Assembly (NCBI GenBank): GCA_030431515.1 | Contig: JAUIIX010000006.1 | Location: 1-64,000, forward strand | From: a bacterium | Lineage (GTDB): Bacteria; Bacteroidota; Ignavibacteria; Kapaibacteriales; UBA2268 | DNA: 64,000 nucleotides | Reading direction: 5' to 3' | In this document: piece by piece, positions 1 through 8,270 of the stretch | Layout: each line of letters opens with the position of its first letter | How positions within the stretch are numbered: position 1 is the stretch's first letter | Position numbers and translations under genes: made by a program | Notes under the pieces: model-generated | Databases searched by the model: none | Seen by the model: the letters and a program-made list of their open reading frames with translations, nothing else | What the model was told of the DNA's origin: nothing

Positions 1-48
1 GATAATTTCTATTAATTAATAATTACCTTATATCCATAAAAATAACAA

Positions 49-82
49 GTAGTTGTAATGGCAATTCATGAATTGCCACTAC
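49..82. repeat. Palindromic repeat, variant core
   Basis: A perfect 20-bp palindrome TGGCAATTCATGAATTGCCA is bounded by GTAGT on the left and CTAC on the right. The ends match the GTAGTG...CACTAC ends of the dispersed palindrome family found elsewhere in this window, but the core differs and the left arm carries a few extra bases. It could be a divergent family member or a hairpin downstream of ppc. Confidence 0.5.
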
Positions 83-150
83 ACCTTTTAAAATTAATTT
101 TTCAATAAATTTAACCTTTTTAGACAGCCTCTTTTAAAGTTAAAAAAAAA

Positions 151-178
151 GTAGTGAACACAAATTTGCGTTCACTAC
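151..178. repeat. Dispersed 28-bp palindrome, copy 1
   Basis: This reads GTAGTGAACACAAATTTGCG..., one base away from a perfect 28-bp palindrome. The same unit recurs at 5783, 17258, 23038 and 23278, always outside genes. Here it lies just past the 3' end of ppc and is preceded by an A-run, so on the minus strand it could also act as a transcription-terminating hairpin. Confidence 0.85.
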
Positions 179-235
179 CATTAAAAAATTGATTCTTATA
201 TTAAATATAAACAACTACTAATTTTCTTTTAAAAA

Positions 236-2794
236 TTACGCAGAATTTCTACTTGCATTTATATTACCAAATAATGTTCTGATTACCATTTTTTCATAAG
301 TATTTAATAATTCAGAATCAATATTTTCTTCTTTATTTAATTCATTAATTCGCATAAGTGCATATTGTTGAATTGTTAATAATGGCAAAACTATATCTTC
401 TCTTAATTTTATACTTAACTTACTTCTTGGGTCGTCTTCTAATAATTCATCTTGCTTAGATAATTTTAATATCATTTTTTTAGATAATTGAAATTCATCA
501 TGGATTTTATTCCAGTAATCACCAAATTTTTTATCTTTACTCAAGTAAGCTGAAAGTGGAAAATATGCTTTTGACATACTCTGCATACTATTAGAAATCA
601 ATGCTCTAAAAAATAAAGAATCATTATATAAATTAATAAAATCTTGCAAATTACTTGATGAATTTAATGCACTACCAACACCGTAATAACCTGGAACATT
701 TTGCTTTAATTGACTCCACGCCCCAACAAAAGGTATTGCCCGCAAGTCCTCAAATCGTAAATCTTTACTATTTCCTCTTTTTGCTGGACGACTACCAATA
801 TTTGCCTTACCAAAATATTTCAATGTACTTTTTTCATTCAAGTATGGCATAAATAAAGGGTCATTTTTTAAGTCCTTATACGACTCATAAGCATCAACAG
901 ATAAATCCTCAATTAACTTTCTATTTTTATCATTTAATTCATTTTCCGAATCACTAAATACATTATTTTTAATTCCAGCAGTTAGCAAACTTTCCAAATT
1001 ATACACTGCCGATTCTTTATTCCCAAATTGTGTATTTATAGTCTGACCTTGAATTGTAATTTGTATTTGTTTGCTTTCAATAGTTTTACCCATTGCAGCA
1101 TAAAATAAATGCGAATTTCCACCACCTCTCGCTGGAGGTCCTCCTCTACCATCAAAAAACAATACATTAATATTATACAACCTACTTATCTCACTAATAT
1201 CCTCTTTAGCTCGGTAAATAGACCAATTCGCCATCAAATAACCACCATCTTTTGTACCATCAGAAAAGCCAAGCATAACAGTTTTATTTCTACCTCTGGA
1301 CTCCAAATGCGACATATAATGAGCATTACTATAAAGCATATCCATTGATGCTTTCGCATTTTTAAGGTCGTCAATTGTTTCAAATAAAGGCACTATATCA
1401 ACAGTTAAATCTCTTTCAGCCCAGCCACATAGATTAAACAAACAATACACAACTGCAACATCAACAGCACTTTGGCAATTACTAATTATATATCGGTGGC
1501 AAGCATCTTCACCATTATTTTCTTGAATCTGAATCATTGCTTTTATTGAGTCAATTGTATCAATCACAATTGGGTCATCAAACTTGCTTGAATCAACTAT
1601 AGATTTAGCATTTAAAAGAACTTGAATTTGCTCTTTTTGGTCAAGTTCGAATACATTTTTAGGCAGAATATCAGGATATTGAGCCATAATTTGATGAAGA
1701 GTATTTCTAAGCACTCTACTATCTTGCCTAATATCAATACTTGCCATAAAAAAAGCAAAAATATCTACTTTTCTTTGGAATGATTTTAATTTATTTAAAA
1801 ATAAACTATGATGTTTTGAAATTAAGATATTTTCGATTTCTAATAAATCATTTTTAAAATCATCTAATTTAAAAGTATTTTCGTTTGTTTGAATTTCATT
1901 AGATATTGTATTTTCTAATGATTCTAATTTCTCATAAACACCAGAAAAAGTTAAACTTCTTTTTAATTTTTGAATATCTTTATAGTAACAATTTAAAACA
2001 GATTTTTTTAATTTAGCCGCAATTTTAAGTGTTGTATCGACCGTAACAAAAGGGTTGCCATCTCTATCTCCACCTGGCCAAAAACCAATTTGAAATAATT
2101 TATTATTTTTAATAATTGCTTCTTCATAATCTTCACTAATTTTATCAACTAATTTAGAAATCGAAGGATAAAATATATTAGTTAAATAATTAATTAAACT
2201 CATTGCCTCATTATAAGGAGTTGGTTTTTCTTTGTTTAAAAATGGTGTTTTACCAAGTTGAGTTAATAAATCCCTAATTTGACTTACATCATTTTCAGCA
2301 ATTGCTTTTCTTAAATCCTTGATAATATATAGCACGCTATCAGGATAAAATTGTGTTGGGTGAGCAGTTAAAACAATACGAACACCAAAAGTAGAAAGTA
2401 GGTCAGACAATTCATTTACTTTATGTTCTCTTTTAGCTTTTTTGGAAATCATATTCCAAGAATTTGGACCATTTGTATCATATATTTTATCAAAAGCAGC
2501 TTCTTCAAGTGCATCTAATAAAACCACTTGCCTTTCTACATATTGAATTACATTATATAGAAAAGCAATTTTTTCTTTTTCAGAATAATTAGGTCTATAT
2601 TTATCTAAAAATGAATCAATTATTTCATCTGGGCTTAACTTATCTGTAAAAGAAGACTTGCAATATTTCTGCAATAAAGGTAATAAAGTCCCTGTACTTT
2701 CAATTGAGTCAAATTGTAAAGTCAAGAAAAGACTATTATAAATTTGATATTTTAATTCAACTAATTCATTAAAAGCTTTTTCAATTCTATTCAT
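236..2794 (-). CDS. ppc: Phosphoenolpyruvate carboxylase
   Basis: This enzyme carboxylates PEP with bicarbonate to give oxaloacetate, refilling the TCA cycle in the cytoplasm. At 852 aa it is close to the usual bacterial length. The conserved TAHPT block (catalytic His) lies in the N-terminal third and is followed by GGDRDGNPFVT. The catalytic loop reads GRGGPPARGGG where E. coli-type enzymes have GRGGS-GRGG. The C-terminus has NASRNSA in place of the classical MRNTG tail. The loop variant is, from memory, typical of a Bacteroidota-type subfamily rather than a sign of inactivation. The gene is monocistronic and transcribed away from the SDR gene. Its first 161 bp are duplicated at 5520-5680, so this locus has been rearranged. 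Confidence 0.95.
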   Translation of the reverse strand: MNRIEKAFNELVELKYQIYNSLFLTLQFDSIESTGTLLPLLQKYCKSSFTDKLSPDEIIDSFLDKYRPNYSEKEKIAFLYNVIQYVERQVVLLDALEEAAFDKIYDTNGPNSWNMISKKAKREHKVNELSDLLSTFGVRIVLTAHPTQFYPDSVLYIIKDLRKAIAENDVSQIRDLLTQLGKTPFLNKEKPTPYNEAMSLINYLTNIFYPSISKLVDKISEDYEEAIIKNNKLFQIGFWPGGDRDGNPFVTVDTTLKIAAKLKKSVLNCYYKDIQKLKRSLTFSGVYEKLESLENTISNEIQTNENTFKLDDFKNDLLEIENILISKHHSLFLNKLKSFQRKVDIFAFFMASIDIRQDSRVLRNTLHQIMAQYPDILPKNVFELDQKEQIQVLLNAKSIVDSSKFDDPIVIDTIDSIKAMIQIQENNGEDACHRYIISNCQSAVDVAVVYCLFNLCGWAERDLTVDIVPLFETIDDLKNAKASMDMLYSNAHYMSHLESRGRNKTVMLGFSDGTKDGGYLMANWSIYRAKEDISEISRLYNINVLFFDGRGGPPARGGGNSHLFYAAMGKTIESKQIQITIQGQTINTQFGNKESAVYNLESLLTAGIKNNVFSDSENELNDKNRKLIEDLSVDAYESYKDLKNDPLFMPYLNEKSTLKYFGKANIGSRPAKRGNSKDLRFEDLRAIPFVGAWSQLKQNVPGYYGVGSALNSSSNLQDFINLYNDSLFFRALISNSMQSMSKAYFPLSAYLSKDKKFGDYWNKIHDEFQLSKKMILKLSKQDELLEDDPRSKLSIKLREDIVLPLLTIQQYALMRINELNKEENIDSELLNTYEKMVIRTLFGNINASRNSA

Positions 2795-3057
2795 GTTGCC
2801 TTGTTAATTATTATCCTCTCAAATTAAGGGTTTTTTAGGAAATTTCCAAACTAATTTATAATAATTATAAGCAATAATAATGAATTTGTAAAATAATATA
2901 CAAGATTCGTTATTTTGTTTAATTTATCATAGCTTTGATTGACTTAATTTTGAATATTAAATTTATACTAAATAAAAAATATATTATAAGTTCTAATTAT
3001 TTGTATTGTTGAAGTTTAAGTTTAATAGAATTTTTACAAATAAGGAGTAAATACAAG

Positions 3058-4002
3058 ATGAGAGAAATAAAAAAAAATGCTTGGACACCAGATAATATAA
3101 GCAATCTGAATGGAAGAGTTTATGTTATAACTGGAGCAAATTCAGGAATTGGTTTTGATGCAACTAAGATTTTATTGAGTAAAGGTGCCGAAGTTATTAT
3201 GCTTAATAGAAGTGAATCTAAATCAAAACAAGCAATTGATGATATAAAAGTAAAATTTGGTAATAAAGCTAAAGTTTCTTTTATAAAAATGGATTTAGCT
3301 CAACTTTCGTCTGTAAAAGAAGCTTCTGAACAATTAGCAAAGAAAATATCAAGAATAGATGCACTTATATGTAATGCTGCTATTGCACAAGTTCCAAATC
3401 AACAATTTACAAAAGATGGATTTGAAAGTCAACTTGGTGTAAATCATTATGGTCATTTCTTGCTACAAGGTTTGCTTTTCCCAATTATTGAGAAATCAAA
3501 AGGACGTATCGTAGTTGTTGGAAGTATGGGTTATAATTTAGGTTTAAAAACAATGCAATTTGATGATATGAACTGGGATAAAAATTACAATGCTAATAGT
3601 GCATACAGTCAAAGTAAATTGGCACAAATAATGTCTGTATATGAATTACAAGATAAATTAAAAAAAGCAGGTAATACTAATGTAAAAGTCTATGCTTGCC
3701 ATCCAGGTGCATCTTCTACGTCTTTGATTAAAACAAGTGGTAGTTTAATGACAAGAATTGCATGGAAACTCATGACTTTAACGCCATTAGTACAGTCCGC
3801 TGAAAAAGGTTCTTATCCTGAATTAATGTGTGCTACTGAAGAGAATTTAGATGAGAAAGGATTTTATGGTCCAACTGGTAGGAATTATTGGACAGGTCCT
3901 GTAGGTGAATGCAAATTAGAAGCTCACGCCTTGGATAAATCAGTTGCAGAAAGACTATGGAATTTATCAGAAAAAGAAACAAATTTTAAATGGAGTTTAT
4001 AA
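3058..4002 (+). CDS. Short-chain dehydrogenase/reductase (SDR)
   Basis: This is an NAD(P)-dependent oxidoreductase of unknown substrate. A Rossmann nucleotide-binding motif TGANSGIG lies at residues 25-32, followed by CNAA (the NAG-equivalent) and the catalytic Tyr/Lys pair as YSQSK. At 314 aa it is longer than a classical 250-aa SDR and resembles the retinol-dehydrogenase/protochlorophyllide-reductase-like group. The start is supported by an AAGGAGT ribosome-binding site. It is followed without a gap by a small membrane protein and then an AraC regulator on the same strand, which suggests a regulated three-gene unit. The whole unit is bracketed by copies of the ppc 5' end. Confidence 0.9.
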   Translation: MREIKKNAWTPDNISNLNGRVYVITGANSGIGFDATKILLSKGAEVIMLNRSESKSKQAIDDIKVKFGNKAKVSFIKMDLAQLSSVKEASEQLAKKISRIDALICNAAIAQVPNQQFTKDGFESQLGVNHYGHFLLQGLLFPIIEKSKGRIVVVGSMGYNLGLKTMQFDDMNWDKNYNANSAYSQSKLAQIMSVYELQDKLKKAGNTNVKVYACHPGASSTSLIKTSGSLMTRIAWKLMTLTPLVQSAEKGSYPELMCATEENLDEKGFYGPTGRNYWTGPVGECKLEAHALDKSVAERLWNLSEKETNFKWSL

Positions 4003-4003
4003 T

Positions 4004-4525
4004 ATGGAAAAAATTGATATTTTAAAAGCGGCAACAGATTGGGCAAAAGCCGAAGTCTATTCATCAACTTTCTTTATAATTTTTGGTGCAATGTTTATAT
4101 TAGCAAGTATAGGATTTTGGCAGTTAGGAAAAAGTGATATGGCTAAAGCTTATATAATTCCTACTATAGTTGCAGGAATTTTACTTTTAGCAGTTGGAGT
4201 TGGTATTTTTTATGCAAATAATTCAAGAGTTACTAGTTTTGCAAAGGATTATAAAATTGATTCAACTGAATTTGTAAAAACTGAATTAATTAGAACAGAA
4301 AAAACAATTGAAGAATATAATCTTGTAGTATTTAAAATTATTCCTTCACTAATAGTAGTGTTTTCGTTAATTATTATTTTCATTGATAAATCTAATTGGC
4401 GAGCAAGTATGATTACAAGTATTGCAATGTTGGTAATGATTTTATTTGTAGATAGTAATGCTAAGACACGTTTAGAATTCTATAATAATCAACTAAATTT
4501 ACAAGTTGAACAAGTAAAGGATTAA
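4004..4525 (+). CDS. Small four-helix integral membrane protein, unknown function
   Basis: I do not recognise a family. The ATG at 4004, two bases after the SDR stop, is preferred over the ORF-track start at 3944 because the latter overlaps the SDR gene, while GGAGTT lies just upstream of 4004. The protein is 173 aa. Two hydrophobic segments near residues 22-40 and 48-70 are followed by a soluble, charged stretch, then two more near 108-130 and 132-148. The C-terminal tail is hydrophilic. It sits between an SDR and an AraC regulator, so it probably belongs to the same response. No catalytic motif is visible. Confidence 0.7.
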   Translation: MEKIDILKAATDWAKAEVYSSTFFIIFGAMFILASIGFWQLGKSDMAKAYIIPTIVAGILLLAVGVGIFYANNSRVTSFAKDYKIDSTEFVKTELIRTEKTIEEYNLVVFKIIPSLIVVFSLIIIFIDKSNWRASMITSIAMLVMILFVDSNAKTRLEFYNNQLNLQVEQVKD

Positions 4526-4557
4526 AACTTTAATTTTTCTTTTTTAAATTTGAAATT

Positions 4558-5481
4558 ATGAAAAGTATAAACTTTAAAAATATCACTGAATTTAATTTAG
4601 CTCAAGGTTTCCCAGAACCAGAGAACCCACTATTTAGCATTGGTCAAAAAAAATTAAATGATAGCGAAATTGAAAATTGTGTAACATCTTCAGACGAAAT
4701 TAATTACACAAATCAATTTTATGTAATTAGTCTTAAAAATATTGTTTCAGGAGAAATAATATATGGTAGGACAAAGTATGATTGTAATACAGGTACTTTG
4801 TTTTTTTCAGCTCCAAATCAAACATATACAGTTAAAAATTTAGTGGTGAGTTCAGCATCTTGGTTTTTAGCATTTCATGAAGACTTTATCAATGGACTTG
4901 ATATTCGTAAAAAAATTAAAAGTTATAATTTCTTTAATTATAATGTAAATGAAGCACTTCATCTTTCTCCAAAAGAAGAAAAAATAATTAAATCTATTTT
5001 TTCAAATATAGAAGCAGAATACAATTCCTTTCAAGATGAATTTTCAAAAGAGCTAATAATATCGCATATAGAAACTTTACTAAAATATGCAGACAGATTT
5101 TATAAAAGACAGTTTTTAGTTCGTAAAGAACTATCAGGCGATTTACATACTAGATTTTATGAATATTTAATTAATTATGTAGATGAATTTAATCTTGAAA
5201 AAACCGGAGTTCCAAAAATTGAAAATATTGCAAAACATCTAACAATTTCAACAAGGTATTTAAGCGACACTCTAAAAGCAGAAACAGGAAAAACTGCTAT
5301 AGAACACATAAATCTATTTTTGATTGAAGAAGCAAAAGATTTACTTTTAAAAAGAAATCTGACTATATCTGAAACAGCATATAAACTTGGCTTTGAGTAT
5401 CCACAATACTTTTCTCGATTATTCAAAAATAAAACAGGTATGAGTCCAAGTGAATATCAAAAATCCTTTGGGGATAATTAG
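4558..5481 (+). CDS. AraC-family transcriptional regulator
   Basis: This is a 307-aa DNA-binding regulator. The C-terminal third carries the tandem helix-turn-helix of the AraC family: the first helix pair around IENIAKHLTISTRYLSDTLK and the second around ISETAYKLGFEYPQYFSRLFK, ending in the family hallmark GMSPSEYQ. The N-terminal 190 residues are a divergent sensor domain, possibly cupin-like. It lies 32 bp after the small membrane protein and probably controls the SDR/membrane-protein genes upstream. SDR plus AraC pairs are common in Bacteroidota. The effector cannot be told from sequence. Confidence 0.88.
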   Translation: MKSINFKNITEFNLAQGFPEPENPLFSIGQKKLNDSEIENCVTSSDEINYTNQFYVISLKNIVSGEIIYGRTKYDCNTGTLFFSAPNQTYTVKNLVVSSASWFLAFHEDFINGLDIRKKIKSYNFFNYNVNEALHLSPKEEKIIKSIFSNIEAEYNSFQDEFSKELIISHIETLLKYADRFYKRQFLVRKELSGDLHTRFYEYLINYVDEFNLEKTGVPKIENIAKHLTISTRYLSDTLKAETGKTAIEHINLFLIEEAKDLLLKRNLTISETAYKLGFEYPQYFSRLFKNKTGMSPSEYQKSFGDN

Positions 5482-5509
5482 TTAGTTAGTAATATAAAAG
5501 TTTATGCTT

Positions 5510-5680
5510 TTAAGAATTACTTAACTTATCTGCAAAAGAAGACTTACAATATTTCTGTAATAAAGGTAATAAAGTCCCTGCACTTTCAATTGAGTCAAAT
5601 TGTAAAGTCAAGAAAAGACTATTATATATCTGATATTTTAATTCAACTAATTCATTAAATGCTTTTTCAATTCTATTCAT
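5510..5680 (-). pseudogene. ppc: Truncated duplicate of the ppc 5' end
   Basis: Positions 5520-5680 repeat positions 2634-2794 (the first 53-54 codons of ppc) in the same orientation with no gaps and, by my hand alignment, 7 mismatches in 161 bp. The open frame starts MNRIEKAFNELVELKYQIYN, keeps the ppc frame, then ends after 56 codons at a stop just beyond the homology. It lacks everything needed for PEP carboxylase activity. It is a remnant of duplication or integration; see findings. Confidence 0.92.
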
Positions 5681-6289
5681 AAATCCTTTTTTCTATTTTA
5701 TTATTTCTCTAATCTTCAAAAGATAAGAAATTTTCATCATAATTCCTAATGATTAGTATTTTTTATAAATGCAGTGAATGCAGTAGTGAACGCAAATTTG
5801 AGTTCACTACATTATTATAATTTTAACATAAAATCTTTATATACTTTACTTTTTTCATAATTTCACTTTATTTTTCTTAAAATTACTAATAGTTTTTAGA
5901 ATTTACAAATTGTATATATACATAGACACATTTTTTGGTAAAACATCACGGTAAAGGATGAATTATTTTAAAGAATCCCAATTCTAAAAGCATCTCAGTT
6001 GGAGAAGGACTAAAAAACTAACAAGTTATACAGTTTTTAAAAATACTTTCAGTGAAATTTCAGAATTACAGATTTAAAAGATGAGCTAGAATACACGGAT
6101 GAAGAAAGATGGATTCAACGCTTATTTCAGCTTTGTTCAATACAAGTCGCTCAGAATGACAAGGCGGTATTAATTAATAGATTATTTTTATAAAGATTTT
6201 TATTTTAAAATATTTGTAGTTTCTATTACAGTAGAAAATAATCTGATTTCCTAAATTTCCATAAATTAATTTTACTTCCAAATTTTCCT
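5681..6289. other. Intergenic region with repeat debris
   Basis: About 600 bp without a convincing gene. It contains one copy of the 28-bp palindrome (5783-5810). Around 6100-6165 there is a degraded GTCATTCTGAGC-type repeat (seen as CGCTCAGAATGAC). A short open stretch near 5990-6021 reads ...NPNSKSISVGEGLKN-stop and could be the tail of a decayed gene. I see no intact coding sequence. Confidence 0.6.
5783..5810. repeat. Dispersed 28-bp palindrome, copy 2
   Basis: This reads GTAGTGAACGCAAATTTGAG..., with one arm base altered relative to the perfect palindrome. It is intergenic, between the ppc remnant and the GT2 gene. Confidence 0.85.
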
Positions 6290-6297
6290 TATATTTG
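6290..6297 (+). promoter_or_regulatory. Putative -7 element (TATATTTG)
   Basis: TATATTTG matches the Bacteroidota TAnnTTTG -7 consensus and lies about 30 bp upstream of the TTG start of the GT2 gene. No clear TTTG is found at the expected -33 distance, so this is only a partial match. Confidence 0.4.
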
Positions 6298-6325
6298 TAT
6301 TTTATAATTAACAATAAAAGATAAT

Positions 6326-7063
6326 TTGATATTTGACTTTAGCATAATAATTCCTGCTTACAACGAAGAAAAATTAATATCTAATTTATTAGATGAACTT
6401 TTAAAATTTAAGAACTCTTTTAATTTTGAAATAATTATTTCAGACGGTGGCTCTTTTGATACTACCCTCGAAATTCTGAAAGCTTATGATGTTAAAGTAG
6501 TTAATAACTTAGCTGGCAATAGACAAACTATCGGTGAAGGTAGAAATCTTGGTGCTGAGCAAGCAAATGGAAAAGTACTTGTGTTCATAAACGCAGATAC
6601 TATGCCTAAAGATACTTCCGTGTTTTTAGGGAAAATCAAAGAATATGTAGATAATAAAATTTATAAAAAATCAATTGCTTTAGCTGGTAAAGTTGAGCCA
6701 TTTCCTGATGATAAAGGATTTAAAGATCTGTGCTTTTATGCTTTCTTTAATTTTTATTTTAAGTTACTAAATATAATTGGCTTAGGTATGGGTAGAGGCG
6801 AATGTCAGATAGTGCAGAGTAAAGCATTCTTTGATGTTGGTGGTTATAATCCTCACATTGCAGCAGGCGAAGATTTTGATTTATTCAGACGAATTGCAAA
6901 GACACAGAAAGTAACTTTTGCAGATGATATTGTAGTGCTTGAATCTCCTCGTAGATTTAGACAAAAAGGATATTTGAACACAGTTTTTAAATGGTTTTTA
7001 AATGGTATTTCGGTAATGTTTACTGGAAAATCATACTCAAAAGAATGGGATTTAGTAAGATAA
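6326..7063 (+). CDS. Family 2 glycosyltransferase
   Basis: This transfers a sugar from a nucleotide- or lipid-linked donor. The N-terminus IIIPAYNEE (residues 7-15) is the start of the GT-A fold, ISDGGSFDTT follows, and the DxD-like metal site appears as INADT. The 245-aa length is normal for a single-domain GT2. Hydrophobic stretches around residues 140-155 and in the C-terminal quarter suggest membrane association. The only in-frame start is TTG at 6326; no ATG fits the conserved N-terminus. It ends 8 bp before purM, so the two are probably co-transcribed. The acceptor is unknown. Confidence 0.88.
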   Translation: MIFDFSIIIPAYNEEKLISNLLDELLKFKNSFNFEIIISDGGSFDTTLEILKAYDVKVVNNLAGNRQTIGEGRNLGAEQANGKVLVFINADTMPKDTSVFLGKIKEYVDNKIYKKSIALAGKVEPFPDDKGFKDLCFYAFFNFYFKLLNIIGLGMGRGECQIVQSKAFFDVGGYNPHIAAGEDFDLFRRIAKTQKVTFADDIVVLESPRRFRQKGYLNTVFKWFLNGISVMFTGKSYSKEWDLVR

Positions 7064-7071
7064 AGGAAAAT

Positions 7072-8061
7072 ATGGAAAATACATATAAAGCAGCAGGCGT
7101 TGACATCGACGCTGGTGAAAAAATGGTTGAAATGATTAAACCTTATGTTAAAAAAACACATAGCGATAAAGTATTATCTGGCTTAGGTTTATTCGGTGGC
7201 TTTTATGAAGCCGATTTTTCAGAATATAAAAAACCAGTATTAGTTTCATCTGTTGATGGAGTTGGTACTAAATTAAAAGTAGCAGTTGAAGCCGGAGTTT
7301 ACGGTACTATCGGTCAGTGTTTAGTAAATCATTGCGTAGATGATATTTTATGTTGTGGTGCTAAACCACTCTTCTTTTTGGACTACTTTGCTACTGGTAA
7401 ACTTGACCCCTATATGGGAGCAGAAGTTGTAAAAGGTTTTTCAACAGCATGTTATGAAAATGATTGTGCATTAATCGGTGGTGAAACTGCTGAGATGCCA
7501 GGCATTTATGCAGAAGGTGATTTCGATGTTTCGGGAACTGTAGTTGGAATCGTTGACAAAGATAAAGCAATTACTGGGGATAAAGTTGAAAAAGGGAATA
7601 TCCTAATTGGTTTAGAATCAACGGGCTTACAAACTAATGGTTACTCACTTGCTCGTAAAGTGTTACTTGAAAAATATAGCATCAACCATCACTTCAATGA
7701 CAGAGGCACAACTTTAGCATCAGAATTACTTGCAATTCACAAATCATATTTAAAAGAAGTACATCCACTTGCAGAAAAAGGATTATTGAATGGCATAAGT
7801 CATATCACAGGTGGCGGAATAGTTGGTAATACTAAGCGAGTGGTTCGTCAACCATTGTCACTAAATATTGATTGGAAATCATGGGAGTTACCATTTATAT
7901 TTCAATTAATCCAAGAAACTGGAAATATAAGCGATGAAGAAATGCGTAAAGTATTCAATCTTGGTATTGGAATGATACTAATTGCCGACAAATCAAACGT
8001 TGATGAAATAATGAATGCTTGCTCTGGCTCTAATCCAAAAATAATTGGAAGTGTTGAGTAA
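7072..8061 (+). CDS. purM: Phosphoribosylformylglycinamidine cyclo-ligase (AIR synthetase)
   Basis: This closes FGAM to aminoimidazole ribotide with ATP, the fifth step of de novo purine synthesis. The ATG at 7072 is chosen over the ORF-track start (6991) because the latter runs inside the GT2 gene, and AAAGGA lies 5 bp upstream of 7072. The protein is 329 aa, slightly shorter than the E. coli enzyme. Family motifs are clear: N-terminal YKAAGVDIDAG, then SSVDGVGTKL, GGETAEMPG, STGLQTNGYSLAR and HITGGGI. It follows an unrelated glycosyltransferase, and no other pur gene is visible here. A bidirectional terminator follows at about 8219. Confidence 0.96.
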   Translation: MENTYKAAGVDIDAGEKMVEMIKPYVKKTHSDKVLSGLGLFGGFYEADFSEYKKPVLVSSVDGVGTKLKVAVEAGVYGTIGQCLVNHCVDDILCCGAKPLFFLDYFATGKLDPYMGAEVVKGFSTACYENDCALIGGETAEMPGIYAEGDFDVSGTVVGIVDKDKAITGDKVEKGNILIGLESTGLQTNGYSLARKVLLEKYSINHHFNDRGTTLASELLAIHKSYLKEVHPLAEKGLLNGISHITGGGIVGNTKRVVRQPLSLNIDWKSWELPFIFQLIQETGNISDEEMRKVFNLGIGMILIADKSNVDEIMNACSGSNPKIIGSVE

Positions 8062-8218
8062 GTTTAATTATTCTAAAGATTTTCTGAAATTAGGAGGCAA
8101 GTATTTCGCACCTTTATTAGAATAGTATAGTCCGATTTATAAACTCAACTTTACCAATATTATCCATAGTTTACCTCATTTTATGTAAATTATTTTTAGG
8201 ATGGTGAAAAGCACAAAT

Positions 8219-8250
8219 AAAAAAAGCACTCCAAATGGAGTGCTTTTTTT
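8219..8250. terminator. Bidirectional terminator between purM and fusA
   Basis: AAGCACTCC-AAAT-GGAGTGCTT is flanked by an A-run on the left and a T-run on the right, so it can terminate purM (+) and fusA (-) transcription. It is 20 bp past the fusA stop. Confidence 0.9.
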
Positions 8251-8270
8251 TATTCAAAATTAAATTAATA

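Noticed and set aside
5935-6021. Possible tail of a decayed gene (NPNSKSISVGEGLKN-stop), HicA-like in feel
   Set aside because: Too short, with in-frame stops upstream and no recognisable motif; not enough to call a pseudogene.
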